The notes below the pieces were generated by a model. The model did no database searches, was not told the origin of the DNA, and was given only the letters and a program-made list of their open reading frames with translations. Shown here piece by piece: positions 44,545 to 54,170 of a stretch of DNA of 64,000 nt (the stretch's first letter is position 1; every line of letters begins with the position of its first letter). This stretch comes from Leguminivora glycinivorella (taxonomy: Eukaryota > Arthropoda > Insecta > Lepidoptera > Tortricidae). The DNA is taken from contig NC_062975.1 in NCBI RefSeq assembly GCF_023078275.1, positions 22,598,641 to 22,662,640 on the forward strand. The letters run 5' to 3'. A program made the position numbers and the translations under genes.

Positions 44545-45505
44545 GCCCACAAGTCATCCGGCAGCAAAACACGGATAACTGACGTAGCTGAAATAGCCGC
44601 CAAGCTTAAAGGCCTACACACATTTAGACGTTACGACGACGTGGCGTGGCACGTTGCGGCGTCGTGTAACGTTGCGACGTCGTGACGTGCAAATCTACGG
44701 CGTGTAACGTAAAACATCACGTCACGGCGTCGTGTCGCAGGCCGTCGATACGTTGCCGTCGAAATTTGAAAAAATATGCCGTAGTTGATCAAGAGCCATT
44801 GACCGCACCAGACTTGTCTTCGTCCAGCAACGTCCATCTATTTCTTTTTATCAATAATGATGGAAATCACTTTAAAAGAAAGTATAGTGCCCTAAAAAGA
44901 GATGACAAAACGTTTTATGAATTCAACATCAATTCCATGCGACATCAATCAAATTCGACAATTCTCGACATCCATTTCATGCGTCATTTTCCTTTGCCTG
45001 TTGAACATCAAATGGCGACGACGCAGGGCTATAACGTTACGCCGTGGCTTGCGTGGGCGATGGTCGCGCGATGGTCGCGCGACGGCGATGCGACGCATAC
45101 GAAATCAAACCTTATCGATATGGAAGTAGACGATGCGGCGTTAGTATTACCGTCATGACATCGTGACGTCGCACGTTGCGGCAACGTGCCACGGCACGAC
45201 GCCGTGACGTGATGTTTTACGTTACACGCCGTAGATTTGCACGTCACGACGTCGCAACGTTACACGACGCCGCAACGTGCCACGGCACGTCGTCGTAACG
45301 TCTAATTGTGTGTAGGCCCTAAGTGGGACTGGGCAGGGCACGTTTGTCGTATGCCGGATGACTTGTGGGCGAAAATGACATCCAATTGGGTCCCACCAAA
45401 TCGAACCCGGGGTCGCGGCAAACCTCGACGGCGTTGGCGAGATGACCTTGACGCTTTTGATGAGAACTGGTGGGAAACGGGTCAGGACCGGGACACTCTA
45501 GACTA
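44545..45505 (+). pseudogene. RTE-type LINE C-terminus split by a Harbinger-type MITE
   Basis: Before the MITE the frame reads S-K-T-R-I-T-D-V-A-E-I-A-A-K-L. After it comes K-W-D-W-A-G-H-V-C-R-M, D-D-L-W-A-K-M, R-G-K-P-R-R-R-W-R-D-D-L and Q-D-R-D-T-L-D then a stop at about 45505, with an AAATAAATAAA tail. The two halves rejoin in frame once the MITE and one copy of its TAA duplication are set aside. Reverse transcriptase and endonuclease are missing, so this is a 5'-truncated dead copy. It lies in ELOVL intron 3. Confidence 0.75.
44610..45319. mobile_element. Harbinger-type MITE P8, 710 bp, TAA target duplication
   Basis: Ends AGGCCTACACACATTTAGACG and the complement of GGGCCTACACACAATTAGACG, with inverted arms of about 110 bp (GCACGTTGCGGCGTCGTG, CGGCGTGTAACGTAAAACATC). 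TAA stands at 44607-44609 and 45320-45322. The centre (44760-45030) is unrelated to the arms. On the - strand it contains a short R-R-x-x-W-C-x-x-W-L-L segment that might be a relic of a PIF/Harbinger transposase N-terminus. A truncated second MITE (45040-45140, sister of 1557-1709) lies near the right arm. Confidence 0.8.
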
Positions 45506-45674
45506 GACATATAAATAAATAAAAAAAAAACATCAATATAACCCTTCTAAACCCATACTAGACAAAGAAAGACATCTAAGACATTTTCTTTAAAAAAAAC
45601 CTAGGCCGTTGGACAATGGTCATTTTATATGTATATTCTGACAACGAAAACCTCCATAGTCCATATTAAGGTAA

Positions 45675-45897
45675 GGGCCCATTTAGACGGTACGAGAACT
45701 CGCATACGAGTTTTATTACATTGCGGTATTTGATGGGTGTTCAAAAATATATGTAGGGTAAACTCGCCTCATTCGGTGACACGCCTAATTCGGTGAAATA
45801 ACCAAAATCCGAATGAGGCGAGTTTACACTAACCTCAACAGCCCGCAATGTATTAATTAAAATCACATGCGAGTTCGGACGCCCTCTCAACCCGGCC
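45675..45897. mobile_element. Harbinger-like MITE P18 with an inner palindrome
   Basis: Flanked by TAA (45672-45674, 45898-45900). Ends GGGCCCATTTAGACGGTACG and CGGACGCC...GGCC. Compared with the 144-bp sister at 34706 it carries about 80 extra bases. These have their own arms (GTAAACTCGCCTCATTCGG and complement), i.e. a second small insertion. Confidence 0.65.
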
Positions 45898-45932
45898 TAA
45901 TGGTTTACAATATGTCGGTAAATATTAATCTA

Positions 45933-46068
45933 ATCATCATCATCCTCCTTGCGTTATCCCGGCATTTTGCCACGGCTCATGGGACCCTGGGGTCCGCTTT
46001 GACAACTAATCCCAAGATTTTGGCGTAGGCACTAGTTTTTACGAAAGCGACTGCCATCTGACCTAAAT
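45933..46068 (-). mobile_element. SINE-C tail
   Basis: Same CATCATCCTCCTTGCGTTATC to AAAGCGACTGCCATCTGACC segment as at 44093-44220. Confidence 0.65.
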
Positions 46069-46261
46069 ATTAATCTAATCATAATAATGAAATTTATTTT
46101 CACAACTTTCGAGAACACCATATTATAGCGGAAAAATAGTCCCTGCCATAGCATGGGTATAGTGGATAAAAAAACGGATAACACTTTTTTATTAGCCTGA
46201 AATGTGTCCCACTACCTGGACAAGGGCCTCCCCTTCCTTCCTCCACTCCTCACGGTGTTAG

Positions 46262-46660
46262 GTATGAATTTTCTGAGATGAATTTTTGGCTTTTGCCGTA
46301 ATCTGTTAAACAAAAGCCTTTGTTTCTATTATTCACAGCGGCTAGCTCCCGTTTCCACAGCACGTGCTAAAGTCTCAGTGTAGTTAAAAATCAACTATCA
46401 TGATAAAAATAAGGTTCAAATTTATGAAACAGTTTACAGTACGCAGGTAACTTTTTTTGAAGATGACAAAACGTGTTATTTCCGAAAGGGCTTTTTATGG
46501 ATTTGAACCTTATTACCATCATGATAGTTGCTTTTTAACTACACTGAGACTTTAGCACGTGCCGTGGAAACGGAAGCTAGCCGCCGTGAATAATAGAAAC
46601 AAATACTTTTGTTTAACAGATTACGGCAAAAGCCAAAAAATCATTTCAGAAAATTCATAC
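46262..46660. mobile_element. Palindromic MITE P9 in ELOVL intron 3
   Basis: About 400 bp with arms of some 170 bp: GTATGAATTTTCTGAGATG, GCTTTTGCCGTAATCTGTTA, AGCACGTGCTAAAGTCTCAG and TATCATGATAA on the left pair with complements on the right (AATCATTTCAGAAAATTCATAC). It ends 144 bases before the third coding exon. Confidence 0.7.
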
Positions 46661-46804
46661 TATAAAAGTCACTGTAAATACGTCGATGTTGATGTCGTAC
46701 CGCCATCTCTTTTTTGGTCTACCTCTCTGCCTTGGCTAATTCGCGTTATTTATTGTCATTATTATCAAATTCGATAAAACTTAGAAACCTTTATTTTATT
46801 TCAG

Positions 46805-46885
46805 GGTTTAGTATCCGGATGGTGGAATGACTACAACTTCTCTTGCCAACCAGTGGACTATTCGGATTCACCTAAAGCGAAGAGG
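46805..46885 (+). CDS. ELOVL: ELOVL gene 1, third coding exon
   Basis: Residues 80-106 (27 codons, phase 0 on both sides). It carries the G-W-x-x-x-Y-x-x-x-C-Q-P-V-D-Y-S signature, found in ELOVL proteins between the second and third membrane segments, and ends in K-A-K-R. The acceptor is TTTCAG and the donor AGG|GTAAGG. A right-arm fragment of a palindromic MITE starts about 12 bases after the exon, so repeat sequence comes very close to the donor. Confidence 0.92.
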
Positions 46886-46897
46886 GTAAGGCTTTTT

Positions 46898-46982
46898 TTG
46901 TAGCGCCCTCTATGTGCGGTGTAATGTATGCGCGTTCTTAGGCGGTCGCATTTTAATGTATGGGATGGTATGATCTTCTTAA
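46898..46982. repeat. MITE P1 right-arm fragment
   Basis: GTAGCGCCCTCTATGTGCGG then GCGCGTTCTTAGGCGGTCGC and TTTTAATGTATGGGATGG. Only the right arm is present. Confidence 0.6.
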
Positions 46983-46999
46983 TATATTAATCTTTGGTT

Positions 47000-47580
47000 T
47001 GAGTCAAAACGTAAAAGCTAAATTTGACCCACTTCCCGGTTTCCAATTGAGCTGAAATTTGGCACACACATGTAAATCACGTGACAATGCAATATTATGG
47101 TATCATGGAGCTGATCTGATGATGGAGCAGCAAGGTGGTCATAGGAACTCTTTAGAAACGTCTCGGAGAGCACTAGATGACTGTTGAAAGAAAGGTACAG
47201 TCGGCGATAAAAAAGTTTGTGCCAAAAAATATTTTTTCTGCAAAAAAACCTGTTACGAGTAGATACCTAAGTAAATGCCGGTTGGGGTAGGTTAGGATTT
47301 TATGACGAATAATTAAGTAGCGTAACGACTTTACAAGGTTAAGACTAATTTGTGAATTTAAGTGTGTGTGAGTTCTCGTTCGACACCCCTGCTGGGGTGT
47401 GAGTGGCCCCTTCCGCGCTGGGCGCTTTGGGGCGCGCCCCATCCATGTGGGGCGGTCTGACGCCGTCTATTTGTGAATTTAAGAGGCGCCAGCTATATAA
47501 TATCAAAGAGGATGGATAAGCAAGGACGATATACCGCGAGTCCGCGACTAAAATTCAAACAAAAAAATGTAACTCTGAAA
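47000..47580. other. Unassigned part of ELOVL intron 4
   Basis: CCCACTTCCCGGTTTCCAATTG and GAGCTGAAATTTGGCACAC at 47028-47070 resemble a common moth repeat. 47380-47470 is GC-rich (GGGGCGCGCCCCATCC). No exon is supported. Confidence 0.3.
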
Positions 47581-47582
47581 AC

Positions 47583-47644
47583 TAAGTTCGTTTGTCCCTT
47601 TCTATCAGCACCAATACGTCGGAAAAGGGACAAACGAACTTTAT
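47583..47644. repeat. Small palindrome (AAGTTCGTTTGTCCC arms)
   Basis: AAGTTCGTTTGTCCCTTT and AAAGGGACAAACGAACTT form a 62-bp inverted repeat with a short loop. Confidence 0.6.
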
Positions 47645-48083
47645 CGGCTTGACAACTTTAGTGAACGTTTATAAATAAGGGGTTAGGCTTCACAGCCCGG
47701 AAGTGGCATTTTCACCAATATTTTTCATTTATTTTTAAAGAACAATTTTAGTATCAATGACACTCGTATTCAATACACTTTAAAAATAAATTAAGCCTCA
47801 TCAGTGTAGTTACGATATCTTTAATAGATGCTGCGCTGACAAACGGTGCTACGTAGTATGATATGAACATTGTCAATCCTTTATCATGCTTGATAATTAT
47901 AAGTGAAAGATTTTTATTACAGTCAAATTTGTAGTCAAATTGCATTGACTACCATTTCTCGACACAGGGATACAATATTTAAAACTTCAGTTTTAACAAT
48001 TTAAACCATATTATCAACCAAAGATATGGCTACACGAGCGTATTTTTTCTCTATGATTCAGAGGTATATTTTTTCTCAAACTA

Positions 48084-48329
48084 TCCATACTAAAATTATA
48101 AATGGAAAAGAGTGTGTGTTTGTTTGTCCGTCCTTCACGGCAAAACGGAGCGACAAATTTACGTGATTTTTAAGTTGAAATGGATGAGGGGATGGAGAGT
48201 GACATAGGCTTCTTTTTGTCTCTCTCTCTCTCTAACCACCCACTTCCCTAAAATGGAGGAGTGGAAGTTAGTATGGAGCTTTGCGCAATTTTCGAATTTA
48301 ACGCGAGCGAAGCCGAGGGCAAAGCTAGT
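48084..48329 (+). mobile_element. Lep1-like Helitron remnant, longer form
   Basis: TCCATACTAAAATTATAAATGG start, CACGGCAAAACGGAGCGAC body and GCGAGCGAAGCCGAGGGC-AAAGCTAGT end. About 65 extra bases relative to the 43812 copy. It ends 131 bases before the fourth coding exon. Confidence 0.75.
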
Positions 48330-48459
48330 AATATATATTTTACAGACTTTCGGTACACACAGCGCCATCTAGTCCTCGTGTACAGAACTTCCACTGCGTT
48401 TAACTACCAACGTTCACTAGTAAACATTTCATTACTAAGTTTCACTGCTTATTCCACAG

Positions 48460-48622
48460 ATGGCAGCAGCAGTCTGGTGGTACTTCATGGCAAAGATCAT
48501 TGAACTTTTGGACACCGTTTTCTTCGTGCTAAGGAAGAAAAATCGGCAGATTTCCTTCTTGCACCTGTATCATCATTTCATGATGCCCATCTGTGCCTGG
48601 ATTGGGGTGAAGTTCTTGCCAG
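48460..48622 (+). CDS. ELOVL: ELOVL gene 1, fourth coding exon with the catalytic histidine box
   Basis: Residues 107-161. It contains the two most diagnostic ELO motifs: K-x-x-E-L-L-D-T (K118, E121, D124, T125) followed by F-F-V-L-R-K-K, and the histidine box H-L-Y-H-H at residues 141-145, needed for the condensation reaction. A hydrophobic span around the box (M-M-P-I-C-A-W) continues to the exon end. The exon runs from a CCACAG acceptor to a CCAG|GTAAAT donor and leaves one base of a Gly codon. A Lep1-like Helitron remnant ends 131 bases upstream of it. Confidence 0.95.
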
Positions 48623-48689
48623 GTAAATTTAAACGATCCATCTATATCAGTTTTGGTTCCAGTTTTCTCATTCACAGATATATTGAGTA

Positions 48690-49312
48690 TCATAATACAC
48701 GAAAGAAAAACCGGCCAAGAGCGTGTCGGGCCGCGCTCAGTGTAGGGTTCCGTAGTTTTCCGTATTTTTCTCAAAAACTACTAAACCTATCAAGTTGAAA
48801 ACAATTTTCCTAGAAAGTCTTTATAAAGTTCTACTCTTATGATTTTTTCATATTTTTTAAACATATGGTTCAAAAGTTAGAGGGGGGGGACACACTTTTT
48901 TTCCTTTAGGGGCGATTATTTCCGAAAATATTAATATTATCAAAAAACGATTTTAGTAAACCCTTATTCATTTTTAAATACCTATCCAACAATATATCAC
49001 ACGTTGGGGTTGGAATGAAAAAAAAAAACAGTCCCCATTACATGTAGGGTACCCTTATCAAAACATTTTTTTTTCACTTTTTCTTTTACCACTTTGTCGG
49101 CGTGATTGATATACATATTGGTACCAAATTTCAGCTTTCTAGTGCTAACGGTCAATGAGATTATCCGCGGACGGACGGACGGACAGACAGACATGGCGAA
49201 ACTATATAAGGGTTCCTAGTTGACTACGGAACCCTAAAAACGACAAAGCCTACTGGTGGCTGAGCGTAGCTGTCTCGGCATATTAATTTGATTTGTTCCC
49301 TAGTTGGATACA
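48690..49312. mobile_element. SINE-A remnant split by family F2
   Basis: ATACACGAAAGAAAAA stops at 48710 and CGACAAAGCCTACTGG resumes at about 49240. In other SINE-A copies these are continuous across an A run. The piece ends in TTTGTTCCCTAGTTGG. Confidence 0.65.
48711..49236 (-). mobile_element. Family F2 copy in ELOVL intron 5
   Basis: CCGGCCAAGAGCGTGTCG to GACTACGGAACCCTA, with a short GGAC/AGAC run. The insertion point is the A run of a SINE-A, giving a clean pair of element ends. Confidence 0.8.
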
Positions 49313-49361
49313 GAGTTGAAAAAAATTAAATCTTCACGACCGAACTAGATTAGTGGGTATA

Positions 49362-49605
49362 GTTGGTGGATAGTGATAGTGACCCTGCTTGTTAGGCCGA
49401 TGGTCCTGGGTTCGAATCTCGGTACAGGACATTTATTTGTGTGATGAACACAGATATTTTAAAAAAAAATTTGTTCCTGAGTCATGGGTAGTTTTCTATG
49501 TATATAAGTATGTACATATTTATCGTCGCCTAGGACCTATATTACAAGCTTCGCTTAGTTTGGGGCTAGGTTTATCTGTGTAACTTTATCCCCCAATTAC
49601 AAACT
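49362..49605 (+). mobile_element. SINE-B copy, diverged
   Basis: GACCCTGCTTGTTAGGCC, GGGTTCGAATCTCGG, GTTCCTGAGTCATGGGTAG, GTATATAAGTATG and TTAGTTTGGGGCTAGG in the standard order. Confidence 0.65.
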
Positions 49606-49623
49606 GAAATACTTAGATATCAA

Positions 49624-49690
49624 ATATCATACACGAAAAAAATGCGACAAATCCAACTGGCGTCCGAGCCGGGGATCGAACCCGGGTATT
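49624..49690 (-). mobile_element. SINE-A fragment
   Basis: ATCATACACGAAAAAAATGCG and CGGGGATCGAACCCGGG (inverted B box). The tail and A box are missing. Confidence 0.55.
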
Positions 49691-49884
49691 GTCCCCAATT
49701 TTTTTTATTTAAACCGAAATTTCTGCAATGAAAGGAATGAAGAAAAATAAAGCAACAAAAAAAAATCATAACTAAACTATGAGCAATAATTGTATTCTCA
49801 AATCTCAAATGACAAATATGTATGTCTGAAATACTTCGAATCGCCTTCCCCTTTTCTTGCTTTGTATTGTAAATTTCTAATAAT

Positions 49885-50408
49885 ATAAGGTCAGTGTGGT
49901 GAAGACCGTCTACCCGGAAAGACCGTCTATTGACTATAACTTTTGTGTTTATATATCTACGCCTCCCACACCTCCGAAGGTATAGCAGTTTTTCATCCTC
50001 AAGCCATTGGTCTTCAGTACATATCCCTAGGACGAACACTAGTTAACAATAATCCTGATTTGTGTTTCGAGGTCGAACATCGAGTTCAACATGGTTCCGC
50101 AAAAAATTAAAATAAAATAGAAGCAGTCGGAATATTTGTATATTGTATATGTAACGTAGTCATCTAATAACCGTTCTTTCTGACTAGTACTATTAATTTA
50201 CTCAAAACGCGCTCAATTTCTAGTTTTATGTTCTGAAATATGTAACTTAGAAATTGTGCCTACTCAGAAAGTCCGGTATAAAAGAGAAAGGCAAGACCGG
50301 CATATGATAAACAAGGAGTTGCCAACCTTTTTTAAGCTTTATTGGAAATAAGTGGAGTGTAAATGATATCAATATATAAGTACGTTTTTGGCTTATGGTA
50401 GTTGTACC
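49885..50408. repeat. Dispersed repeat X, copy 2 (inverted relative to copy 1)
   Basis: Reverse complement of 1-523, from AAGGTCAGTGTGGTGAAGACC to GGCTTATGGTAGTTGTACC. Shorter pieces with ATGCCGGTCTTGC also occur at 51860-51880 and 52225-52245, so the same intron contains further eroded copies. Confidence 0.7.
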
Positions 50409-50779
50409 ATTTTTGATTTTAACTTCGAAATACAGTTTTGGTAATGATTCGTATTGTGTTACTAAAAACATTCAAAAGTATTAAGTAAAAATAAAATAAT
50501 ATATATGTGACATGGTTGTGAAGAATGATAAGAGGTGAACAGAAGTAAGCTGCATTATTCATCATCATATTTAAGTTGGTAGAATTATCATAAAAGTTCT
50601 ACCCGTTTTTTATTATTTTTCTTTAAGTATATTATGAAGATTTAAATATTTCAAAAGAGAGTAGGGTTTCAAGTTGGTTATTATTTTTATAATCAGCATT
50701 ACCCAACAGGGGCCGTATGGATACCCTTAAAAACGGTTTTGACCGACTATTTTACGGCTACCCGACCGTTAATTGACAT

Positions 50780-51690
50780 TGCTGACTGTCAGTTTGACCC
50801 AAAAGTCGTCATGGATGTCATCAAATATTTTTTCGGGGGTGCTGATTTAATTTTTTTTATTATTGTTATAAATGGGCTTACTATTGGCAACAGACTAGCC
50901 AAAGGCAAAGACGTGGCCTACGATGGAGTGAGCTCGCCCAGAAGATGCCTGTTCACTCTTGATTTATTTAACAAAAAAAGACAATGTACACAAGCATATC
51001 ATTAAAGTTTCGCCAAACTGTAAAACAGTTTGTTGGCGATGCGCTCCATCTTATCTAAAAATAACAATCCACCTATTAGATACACTACCTACAGACAGTA
51101 CATCTGTTTCCAATAATGAACCCTATTTCGACGCCACACGAGTAATTATGCCGGTAGATACATACGCAACGGTCGATCTGTTAAATTAGGTATTATCCTG
51201 CAAGATAACGTGCATACAAATAGGGTCAATTTCTGGACACAATTTTACATGACATAATTTTAGGAGTTTTGTTAAAGTAATCTCAAAAATTTTGTAAGTT
51301 AGGTATATAATATTAACTAATTAATTAATTAATAATAAGTCGTCATGGGTGTCGTCAAATATGTTTTCAGGGGTGCTGATTTCAAAATGAATGACCAATT
51401 TGGAATCTGACGTTGTTGACTGTCACTTTGACACAAAAGACATCATGGGTGACACAAAAGACATCAAATAGATTCTCAGGGGTGCTGATACCAAAATTAA
51501 TAACCAATTTAGAATTTGATTGTGCTGGCTATCATTTTGACACAAAATTCGCCATGGGTGTCATTAGTCGGTTTTCGGGGGTGCTGAATTAAAAATTAAA
51601 GACCACTTTGGAATCTGGCATTGCTGACTGTCACTTTGGCACAAAAGTGGTCATGGGTTTGGTCAAACAGGTTCTCGGGTGTGCTGGTAG
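50780..51690 (+). repeat. Old tandem repeat of about 110-bp units in ELOVL intron 5
   Basis: Units share TTGCTGACTGTCA(G/C)TTTG, CACAAAAG(T/A)CGTCATGG(G/A)TGTC and TT(T/C)TCGGGGGTGCTGA. One unit stands at 50780-50850 and four more at about 51340-51690. The 450 bases between (50860-51320) are unrelated and include GGAGTGAGCTCGCCCAGAAG, probably a later insertion. Confidence 0.6.
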
Positions 51691-52446
51691 TGACTACAGC
51701 AAAACCCAGACATTGCTAAGAAATGTTACCAAACTAATTCACGTACTACCTTTACTTAATAGCAAAGTTTCAAAAACAAATAAGTAGTTGGATTTATATG
51801 AGCCTGTAATATCGTGACTAAATTGGACCTGAAAAGAAAAGGTTATGAACCCCATCTACGGGACATATGCCGGTCTTGCCTTATAAATGGAAAAATGCTT
51901 ATAACGTTAAAATTTCAACGTTATTTTATTAATTATCTAGCACATTCTGCCCTGTTATTACGTAAAATAACAATGATCATGGTTTTGGAACCTAGTCTCA
52001 TATGAAATTACGCGAAAACAAACACTAGACGGTCTTTCTGTACTCATCGCGGGAGGACGGTCAACCCGCCGAGCCTTAAAAAATGTGATTTTTATGACTT
52101 AAAATTACCTTATTTCGCCAAAATACTATAAAAGCTTTGTAAAATATAATATTTGCTATCCCATAGGACCATGCGCATTACGCCAGACTAAATTAATTAT
52201 AGAGTTTTATCCACTCAAACTTTATTTCAAATAAACTATGCCGGTCTTGCTCGCACTGACTTAGTAAGTAAAATGAATAACTGTATTTTCTATTTGTGCA
52301 TGCTGAATGTTTCTCTCAAAGCATATATTGTGTTAACTACAAATGGAAACTGTTCTGGCCGTTGTGATAACTACATTCGTTAAACTGTATGTGTAATTAT
52401 ATGCTGTTTGTTTCCCTGTGCAATAAAAAAAAAATCATAATTACAG

Positions 52447-52583
52447 GGGGTCACGGGACGCTGCTAGGTGTCATCAACTCCTTCATCCACATCATCATGT
52501 ACACCTACTACCTGATCTCGGGGCTGGGCCCGCAGTACCAGAAGTATCTCTGGTGGAAGAAGCATGTTACAACACTGCAACTG
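52447..52583 (+). CDS. ELOVL: ELOVL gene 1, fifth coding exon
   Basis: Residues 162-206. It holds the N-x-F-x-H-x-x-M-Y-x-Y-Y motif (N171, H175, M178, Y179, Y181, Y182), the W-W-K-K loop and the start of T-x-L-Q-L-x-Q-F, which is completed by the next exon. These are the third and fourth conserved ELO blocks, within the fifth and sixth membrane segments. The exon begins after TTACAG with the two bases completing a Gly codon and ends CAACTG|GTAAGC in phase 0. Its base composition is clearly GC-richer than the surrounding intron, as expected for constrained coding DNA here. Confidence 0.94.
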
Positions 52584-52610
52584 GTAAGCACTTATTTTAT
52601 ATCACAATTA

Positions 52611-52800
52611 ACTAGTTTTTTCCCGCGGCTTCTCCCGCGTTCTAATAGTATTTCTATTCAAACGTAGAACTTTGGACCCCCATTTCACCCCCTTGGGAGG
52701 TGAATTTTGTAAAATCCTTTCTTAGTGCTACCTTATACCTTATTAGGAACCTAGGTGCCAAATTTGGAATCTCTAGGACCAGCTGTTTCGGCTGTAATCT
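52611..52800 (-). mobile_element. Helitron-like fragment after the fifth exon
   Basis: ACTAGTTTTTTCCCGCGGCTTC is the inverted GAAGCCGCGGG...CTAGT end seen in Helitron remnants. The body (ACCCCCATTTCACCCCCTTG) is a different subfamily from Lep1. It begins 28 bases after the exon 5 donor. Confidence 0.6.
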
Positions 52801-53009
52801 ATATCATTCAGTCAGACAGTTTCTTCTTTTATATATTTAGATTAGGATTCACGTGCGGAAAAAATAAAAAACAACCGAAAGGAAATGAACGAAGGGAGTG
52901 TTTAAAATTGATACGAATTACGGATTGTCTCTTCAGCTATTCGCGGTTGTATATTATTTGCCCGACAATTATAATGCAATACACGTATGCCTGAATTCCA
53001 CTTCCCTGA

Positions 53010-53270
53010 ATTTAAGACTTAAGAGACTAGTTTCTTAGAGAAGTTAATTGTATTTGACCTAATGAATCTTCAATTAAAGTTAACGGAATTCAATAAAACC
53101 ACCGTGTATACAAGATCCGATACAGTCAGACTGAAACCAAACTGCTACTCTGTCCCAGCCCGTCCGTATTGACCTTATGTATTGTTTTTTCAACGGCGTA
53201 GTGTCTGCAGTAGAAGGTCCCAGGTTCAAAGTCTGGGTTAAGGACAATATATTCATTTGTTTACATTAGT
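53010..53270 (+). repeat. MITE P19 fragment and degraded SINE head
   Basis: 53010-53106 matches the right third of P19 (TTCTTAGAGAAGTTAATTG to CACCGTGTATA). 53195-53270 (GTCCCAGGTTCAAAGTCTGGG, ATATTCATTTGTT) is an eroded tRNA-type head like SINE-B. Confidence 0.45.
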
Positions 53271-53699
53271 ACTGAATTATCTTATCATTTAATTACCCAA
53301 GTAAACAACGACACGACCACAAGTTCTAAAATTAAAGTCAGTACACCACAGCAGACTTTTGGCCGAAGGTTGTAGTGGTATTTGAACCTGCCGTCTAAAA
53401 ACAAAACATTGTAACACTGCAAAAGAAAAATTGGTAGTAAAAACGTATTTTAGACAACATTTAAAATATGCAAATAAAAGTCAAATATAAAACAAATACG
53501 TACACTACACGGCAAATACAAATCTAACTAGGGTGCCTTCAGCAGCGGGGCAGGGCCCAAGCTGCCGGTGGTCAGAGCTACAGATAGAGGAACCACCTAT
53601 GGGAACCACCGGACTATCCACGCCTTATCCAATATCACAGCCTTTGACCCTTCTTCATCTTGCCTTTGATCCAAATCTAATTGTTTTTTTTTTTTACAG

Positions 53700-53981
53700 A
53701 TCCAGTTCTGCATTATTTTCTACCACAATTTCTCGGTCATGTTTGGAGATTGCAACTACCCGAAGGGAATCAACTTCTTACTTTCTTTGAACGCTGGCCT
53801 TTTCCTCTACATGTTCGGAAATTTCTATTACCAAAACTACGTCAAAGTAAAGAAATCTGTACAGAACGGAGATGTCAATAAAGAAGTCAAACATGCAGAT
53901 AGCAATGGCCATGTCAAGCCAAGTGAAATAAACGGGGAAAATACGAAAACAATCGTTGCAGAAGAAAAGAAGGAATGTTAG
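53700..53981 (+). CDS. ELOVL: ELOVL gene 1, last coding exon with ER-retrieval tail
   Basis: Residues 207-299 and the TAG stop. It opens with I-Q-F-C, finishing the T-L-Q-L-I-Q-F block, then the F-G-D-C-N-Y-P loop and a last hydrophobic span (G-I-N-F-L-L...F-Y-Y-Q-N-Y). A charged cytosolic tail of about 45 residues rich in K, E, N and D follows. The final four residues are K-K-E-C, which fits the canonical K-K-x-x dilysine signal that retrieves type I and multispan proteins to the ER. The acceptor follows a run of T and reads TTTACAG. The 3' UTR after the stop is interrupted by a hAT-type MITE at 54171-54700. Confidence 0.94.
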   Translation: MQFCIIFYHNFSVMFGDCNYPKGINFLLSLNAGLFLYMFGNFYYQNYVKVKKSVQNGDVNKEVKHADSNGHVKPSEINGENTKTIVAEEKKEC

Positions 53982-54170
53982 CGAAAAGACTTATCGTATA
54001 CTTATTATCAGACATCGTAACTATTCCGGAAATTTCAGTGCAGCAATTAAGGCTCATTCTATTGTTATTAAAGTGGTTTTCCACTGGCAGGGCAGAGCGG
54101 GGAGGGAATTGAAATTTGTATCAAATTTTCAATTTTCGCCCAGCGCATCTTCGGTGGAAATAGTAAAGAT

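Noticed and set aside
44682..45158. 158-codon + strand frame
   Set aside because: It lies wholly within the Harbinger-type MITE, starts in a terminal arm and ends in a second inserted palindrome. No family resemblance.
50739..51005. 88-codon frame in ELOVL intron 5, considered as an alternative exon
   Set aside because: It starts in a tandem repeat unit and crosses into unrelated repeat sequence. No ELOVL motif or flanking splice pair.
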